Source of the DNA: Pocillopora verrucosa
Taxonomy: Eukaryota; Cnidaria; Anthozoa; Scleractinia; Pocilloporidae
Direction of reading: 5' to 3'
Length of the DNA: 64,000 nucleotides
Assembly (NCBI RefSeq): GCF_036669915.1
Contig: NC_089318.1
Location: 22,167,306 to 22,231,305, forward strand
Both the position numbers and the translations under genes were made by a program. The notes beneath the pieces were generated by a model, which worked only from the letters and a program-made list of their open reading frames with translations, searched no databases and was not told where the DNA came from. Below, piece by piece: positions 58,312 to 64,000 of this stretch; positions within the stretch are counted from its first letter, which is position 1; every line of letters begins with the position of its first letter.

Positions 58312-61030
58312 TGGTCCTTAATCGTGTTCTGTTTAAGAACAGAGAAGAAACGCATGGTCTCTGCTCAAAGGACTCGTTAATAACCGTAAATTTAAGGCCG
58401 AGTTTTTAAACAATTAGAATGCGAATGATTTCAGTTTGAAATGCGCAAGCTGGCGTCCTGTAGGCAATAAATTCTGAAGGTGCATGTATGTTGTACATTT
58501 TTTACCCATGTTTGCAACGTGGAGGTGTTCCCGGCTTCATTTTGTGCGCGCACCGACTTCGAAGGCCGCTGTCGTCTCTGTCCTAGTCACTAGGAGGAGA
58601 GGTCCCAGGATGTTAGGAATTTACATATACCCAGAGAGGCTACCTTGTGTTACATTCCCTCTTCTCGTCCACTCGTGACTCTCGAGTAGTATCGGGTAGA
58701 ACAAATAATAAAGTACTTCTTAGTTAGAGCAAAAAATTATGAGTGAAAATAAAATTATTAAAGATATATTGCCGTAAGGTATCATTAATTGTTAAGAAAT
58801 GCAGTGAAATTGCTTTGATTGAAGCCAAGTTCGACAGAGTCGTTTTTAAATTTTACTCCGTAAATTCCCAGCTTGTAATTCCCCCTACAACAGAAATTGT
58901 GTAGTATTTATCCAGTTAAGAGTTGTTGAAAGTGTCTACCTTCCCGATCAGAGGGTAATAACTACAGTGTAAGTAATCTGAGAACAATTATTGTTTGACT
59001 GTGTTTGATGATCTTCAAAGAATGAAGAGAGAATTTCAGTACTTTTTTTTAAAAAACTGCATGGTAAAACCCGCACACTCAAACATGTCTTTCTTTAAGT
59101 CACACTGATTAAGACTGACTCGTTTTTTCAATAATTTTATTAAATATTAATTTCTAGCTATTAACATTCTTATTATGGACTCGAAACAGTATTACAAAAT
59201 TCACGTGAACAAGTTGTTCAGCAGCCTATCGAAGAGCTGTCATCTTCGTGCTTTTTTATTTTTCAGTTCTTTAGATACTAAAGCTTCGCTGCCATTTTTC
59301 TAAACACTCGCCAATGCGTTTATGTCCACTGTAAGACAGGAACAAAGGTACTCCGATTTGGCAGTCATCAACTTGTCTTCCGTCGCCCTTGCACTGGTCG
59401 ACATGACTTTGCGTCTGATGTTTATTGGAAAACAATGTTCTTGTGTTCGGGGGTCGCCCATTTCCACAGAGAACAATTCCTAATTAGCCTAACACCTGAA
59501 AAATAAGCTTTGATTTGCAAGGTTCCTACTAACGCCGTATTTCCCTTTCTGCACTGTATTTCAGCTAATCAAATGTCATGGAAATTTTTAGCACTAGACG
59601 AATATCTTTAGGTCAGAAATCTCGAAATGAGATGCTGAAAATGATACGGACGATAAAAAGCAACAGGTCATTTGAGAGATGCCTAATGCTTCTGTTTTAA
59701 AATGGGGCCAAATGCAACTCCTTGTCTTTGAAAATATATTTTTGATCTCGTGCAAGCAAAATTTCTTTTTACAAAAAATATTTTGTACTTGGCTTCATTT
59801 TGAAAGTGAACGAAGAACGCATAATTGGCTTGCGGCGTGTGTTTCTCGAAAAGAGGAGCACAAGGCGAAAATATAAGAAAACATCACTTACCTTAAAAGA
59901 TGATCAATTTGCTACTTTCGCTTGTTACGTGGTAGTTGCCATCTCTTCTGGTCGAAATTCGAGGAAGACTAACTCAAGAAATATACGACAAACGAATAAA
60001 CCCATATTAAAAGCTGAAAGAAAATAGAAAATTAAAAACATAAGGCTCATTTTCTGACAAGGAATGATGGGTCATCCAATTTATTTCGATCTTTTAAGGT
60101 TTTTATTGGCTGTATCCTCTTACAATTAGATTTTACAAGATTCCAAGGTTCTAGCTCGTCAGAAAAAAAAACTATTCGTACTCGTGAACAACAACTTCTC
60201 TCGAAGGCTCAAACTCAATTCTGGTTTATTGACTTTCCTGCCTAATCTTGGAATTGGAAATTTGGAAAGAGGTAGTGGGTTGAGGTAATCATTAACCGTA
60301 CTGAGGAACAACTGCGTACCTATATTCGGGCAAAAAAAACCACCCGGATTCCTGAATACCTATAACACCTGACCGGACCTGAAAAGCTGACGGAGTGTAC
60401 AAAATAATACTCTTCCGTGTTTTTCAAAAAGTCTCCTCCCAGAGAGAGAAAGAGAGAGGTTCTGTGTGTCCTCTTTCTCCTAGTCTCTCACGTGTGGCAA
60501 TCTAGAAAAAGTTTCTTACCTACTAAAATTTGTCCTAATATCGTTCCAATGCTTTTCCTCGGCTAGACTATTATAAACAAAACCCAGGATGGAGAGTGTA
60601 AAGGATGCACAGTGGAGCAACTAGAAAGACAACGAGTGAAAGAAGAGGGTTTAACTGCCATGACCATTAGAAACTTGTATACCTGTCAGCCTTTTGACTA
60701 AGATTATTTAAGGATTTTTAGAAAGGCTGAATTGTAGAAAATAATTCAGTGACTCATTGAAAACGATGCTTTCTTCAAGAGTCTTCGCGGTTCTTGACAT
60801 CTGAAAGATATCGGCGGCAAATCATCTTAAGCGGTATGCTTGCACGAACAGGTTCAATAATTTAGGATTTTTAACTGATTAAATCTCAGCTGATATTCAG
60901 TAGCTTATGATTATACACGTAACTATGTATATGTATATATACATATATACCTCACGCTTCGCTGGGATTTTAAAAAGAAGTCGTATCTGTATGCTATACA
61001 TACTCCGTCTTTACCCATCGTGATACTTAC
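58312..61030. other. No gene recognised
   Basis: AT-rich DNA with short frames only. A short GA-rich run lies at about 60440-60460 and a TATATG/CATATA dyad at about 60925-60950. Downstream exons of the minus-strand candidate at 61031-61407 could lie here but none was identified. Confidence 0.45.
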
Positions 61031-61407
61031 CAGGATCACAAAGGTGAACTCGTGAGTCGAGTTCTCAGGCATCTCCACGTCTATGATTGCAACAAAGTCG
61101 TTAACTAGGGCGCCAAAAAGAAGTGTAACCAAAAGTAATGATAACGAAGTATATAGCTCTTTTCGGTGAAGCGTAAATCCTCGGATGTTAAACTGCAAAA
61201 TAAAGCAATCACAATCATAGATTCACGATTTGCCACCTGATCGAAATTGAAAATTAAAATAATCTCACCACCATGGCACATCTTCACCTGCACCATTGAA
61301 AAGTCCAGTAAAGCAATGATATATTTGTTGTTGACGAGAAGATGGCTAATACTATTTTCATATGCGTTTTTTAATTCAGCCGTGACGTCAAATAAGCGAC
61401 GAGTCAT
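61031..61407 (-). CDS. Possible 5' exons of an unknown membrane protein gene
   Basis: The minus-strand ATG at 61407 opens a 40-codon exon (61407-61288; MTRRLFDVTAELKNAYENSI... ending LLDFSMVQ). It ends at CAG|gtgaag. A 95-nt intron with acceptor ttttgcag leads to a 54-codon exon (61192-61031), closed by the strong donor gtaagt. The second exon reads FNIRGFTLHRKELYTSLSLL and continues LVTLLFGALV, a probable transmembrane helix, then DVEMPENSTHEFTF with an NST sequon. Frame is kept across both junctions. The family is not recognised and later exons were not found. Confidence 0.4.
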
Positions 61408-61882
61408 CAATCTAAGAAGAACCAGAGATTGTCTTCATTCGCGCGCGCAGATGGGCATTTTTGAGTAGAATTTAAGGATTAAAAGAAGGAAGCTTTTTGC
61501 TTTGATTCTGCATAGAGTTCACAAAATTCTGGAGATAAACAATTTCTCATAAAAATGTTGGTTTTATAATCTTTCTAAACAACTTAACGCAAATTCGTAG
61601 GGTAAATTGCGTTGTTCAAAGCCAAACTGAGCAGATATGTTTCGTGGTCATTACATTTAAGGATTCCTTCGTACATGGAATCGGACAACAAAAAGAGCGG
61701 TAACCGGCTTGATAACAGCAGGGACAGCTGTAGAATCACAGAATGTTGGTATAATTCCTCAGCAACTGAGCACACGGGCTTTCTCGAGCAAGCGTTCCCT
61801 ATATGTGAAGACTGGGTTGAGGCGGATTGAAGGACATAATTCTCGTTGACCAGCGGTAACTCTCGAAGAATAACATAACAAT

Positions 61883-61985
61883 ATGGCGGACGTTTTGATG
61901 AATGGGTTTTGGAACCACAGGGAATTGTATAGCTCGTTGCAGATATGTTCTCAGGAATACATTTGCAAGGAGAGAGTAGATGAAA
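61883..61985 (+). CDS. Possible first exon of an unknown gene
   Basis: An ATGGCGGAC start with A at -3 opens MADVLMNGFWNHRELYSSLQ followed by ICSQEYICKERVDE, to a possible donor (gaa|a-gtaaat). It lies about 475 bp from the minus-strand ATG at 61407, in divergent orientation, so the two could share a promoter. No matching second exon was identified. Confidence 0.3.
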
Positions 61986-62949
61986 GTAAATTTTTTAATA
62001 ACACTTCACCATGATAAGATCTGCCCCGATAGAGCGTTCGATGCAAACATACAGCGTACGCAACCGAATCACCCACATCTCTCCATCTTTCACGTGCCAC
62101 AATGTTACGGAACTATCCTTGGTTTAGTCTTCGGGAAATCAGACCTGTGTTTAATTGAGATAAACGACGATTCGCTATTTATAATGAGTACATTAATTAC
62201 AGAATTTTGGATTATCTTAATCTCGCGCACACGTGGGATTAATGAAGCTGTTGAATCTGGTATTGTCTCGCTGTCACATGTACATGTCGCGTGCACGGCA
62301 TTGAAACAAATATGCAAACAAATAAATGAAAGGAACAACAAAGTTAGGGGTACTAACGGTAAAACGTTGTCCTGTTTGCCTTGTGCCGTAGATGGATCCG
62401 GTGATTAATTTCTATTAGGAAATTAAAATGACTCTTGAATGAGGATCATATAGGATTTTCGTTTTTCCTTAGATCAGAGTACATATAAATACTTCCAAAG
62501 GTGTTTCCTCAGAAATAAAAGTTGATCAAAGTTTCCTGAAATTTCCCCTTCCAATCACTATCCATGTAGGCCACCAGGCTTGTAAAAGAGTTGTGATTGG
62601 CCAAATCAAACTAACCAGTATGCCAGTAATGTAGGTCTCTGGGATTGTTTAAGAACACAAGGCCATTGTAACTTTTTTGAGCTGATCCATTGATTTAGGA
62701 AAAATTGATCCTATCAAGTTATCAAAATGTACACATGCCTATTCACAACATTTTTGTTGTTCCATGACTTACAGGGTGTGTAGTGAATTGCCATGGGGTC
62801 ACTTTGAATAGGAGTCAAATTAATGAAACTTCTTTTCAGCTGCAAGATGTTTCTACTGGTACCCCTCTTAATTGGCAGTAGTCTTATGATCGTTATCATC
62901 AAGCTTGTGGACAATATTGATATTTTCTACTTATTATTAGTTTTTTTAG

Positions 62950-63095
62950 ATGACAATAAGACAACTATCAGCACTGAACTCTTGTCTGTAAAAAGCAAAC
63001 CCACATCTCTGGGTCAGAGTGCTGCGCATCATCAAGAAGAGTTGTTTATAGAGAAGGAACCCAGCACATCAAGCAATTCTATTTTCAAGGATTGA
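62950..63095 (+). CDS. Possible last exon of an unknown gene
   Basis: After a T-rich tract and an AG acceptor, 48 codons (DNKTTISTELLSVKSKPTSL...) run to the TGA at 63095, Ser/Thr/Glu-rich at the end (EKEPSTSSNSIFKD). It may belong to the gene starting at 61883. No family is recognised. Confidence 0.25.
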
Positions 63096-64000
63096 AAAGG
63101 GTACTATCATGCTTAATTGAATGTACATATGAAGATCAATACTTTCCATTCCTGCATTTAAGTTTTGTTCCTCAGCTAAACAGAACTTCTTTCACTTTTC
63201 GGGTATACATTCTTATTTACAGATTGTTAAAAGGCTGAGCAGGCTGCGAGAAAGAGGGGACAGAAATTTATAACAAGATGATTGATTTAAGAAACACCTT
63301 TCCCAGGTATCCAGTCAATCTACAACTTTTAAAACCGAATCCTGTTGATGTGTTTAAGTTGGCATATGTAGAGTGAAAATGCTGAAAAACATTCAGAACC
63401 ATTCTCTGTTTCCTCATTAAAATATCTCTCATTAACTGTTCTCATCACGTGTATAATGTGTGGATGGATGGTGTATGGAGATGTTACATATTTAAAAAAA
63501 ACTTGCACAAGTTAGATGTTTTAATAAGCAGAATGCAGGCGAAGTGTGAAGTTCTCTTTCTTATAGGCTTTTCAAGAATGTGTTCTTTTGTTAAACCAGC
63601 ATCAACCCTTCCTTCTTTTTGAGACTGTTGTCAGTATTCTTGTTGTCTTGTTGGAGCAGCTCAGCTTACATTTCAGGTGCCCTTTCTTTTCGGTCTTTTG
63701 TTGAAGAATGCCAAATGTGTTTGTAAGCCATCCTGGATATGTAAAGTCCCCCTCAAAATGTCTTTCGAAAAAAAAAAAGTCGATTAAAAAATCCTTCATG
63801 CTGACACATTTTTTTTCCACCTATAGGGGCACAGGTGAATAATTATTATCCATATTGATTATATTCATTGATTTTTTTGGTTTTATCCAATTAAGTTGAT
63901 AAATAAATGACAAGTGGCCTCTGTTAAGAGATTGTAACAGCTGAAGTTTCCAGCATGAGCCCACAAACGTTTGCCATGAGGAAGGGCTAATTCCTTAGGA
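63096..64000. other. No gene recognised
   Basis: AT-rich sequence with no supported exon, RNA gene or complete repeat. Confidence 0.45.

Noticed and set aside
61980-62408. 142-codon plus-strand frame
   Set aside because: It overlaps the possible donor of the exon at 61883 in another frame and shows no family similarity; more likely intron sequence.
1-64000. tRNA, rRNA genes or CRISPR arrays
   Set aside because: No cloverleaf, rRNA core sequence or regularly spaced short repeats were seen by eye on either strand.

Overview
The window is eukaryotic nuclear DNA, most likely from a cnidarian and probably a stony coral. The reasons are AT-rich sequence with spliced genes, a lineage-style tandem array of intronless class A GPCRs, two membrane-type matrix metalloproteinases, a conserved metazoan ZFPL1 gene, and several kinds of metazoan repeats. 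The species assignment is inference; nothing in the sequence names it.

Bases 240-34390 are a tandem array read on the minus strand. The basic unit is about 4.9 kb. It holds one intact 324-residue rhodopsin-like receptor, a truncated receptor pseudogene just downstream of it, and a spacer of about 2.7 kb. Units A to G can be recognised. Receptors at 8922-9896, 13855-14829, 24013-24987, 28798-29772 and 31514-32488 are open. The one at 1324-2383 is broken, and one at 17120-17510 is only a fragment. A 5'-truncated LINE (2749-5358) with target-site duplications sits in the spacer upstream of the broken receptor. Unit D is interrupted by about 4.5 kb of unrelated AT-rich DNA (17520-22034), and the spacer of unit F has lost about 2 kb. 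Nearly every spacer carries a palindrome about 390 bp upstream of the receptor start, and its 4-nt loop occurs in both orientations among units.

Bases 34391-51900 hold two plus-strand MMP genes (34755-39569 and 48201-51523). Both have a signal peptide, cysteine switch, furin site, zinc site, hemopexin domain and a C-terminal hydrophobic tail that looks like a GPI-anchor signal. Between them lie a decayed hemopexin exon (46506-46666), the relic of a third gene, and an unidentified minus-strand coding remnant (40146-40440).

Bases 53012-58286 hold an eight-exon ZFPL1 gene (Golgi RING-type zinc-finger membrane protein). A MITE-like element and a perfect inverted repeat lie in its introns. From 58312 to the end there is little that is clear: a possible two-exon minus-strand gene start (61031-61407), a possible plus-strand first exon at 61883, and a possible last exon at 62950-63095.

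The three blocks (receptor array, MMP pair, ZFPL1) show no evident functional link. The distinctive part is the array: co-duplicated intact and truncated receptors with a flipping palindrome in the spacer.
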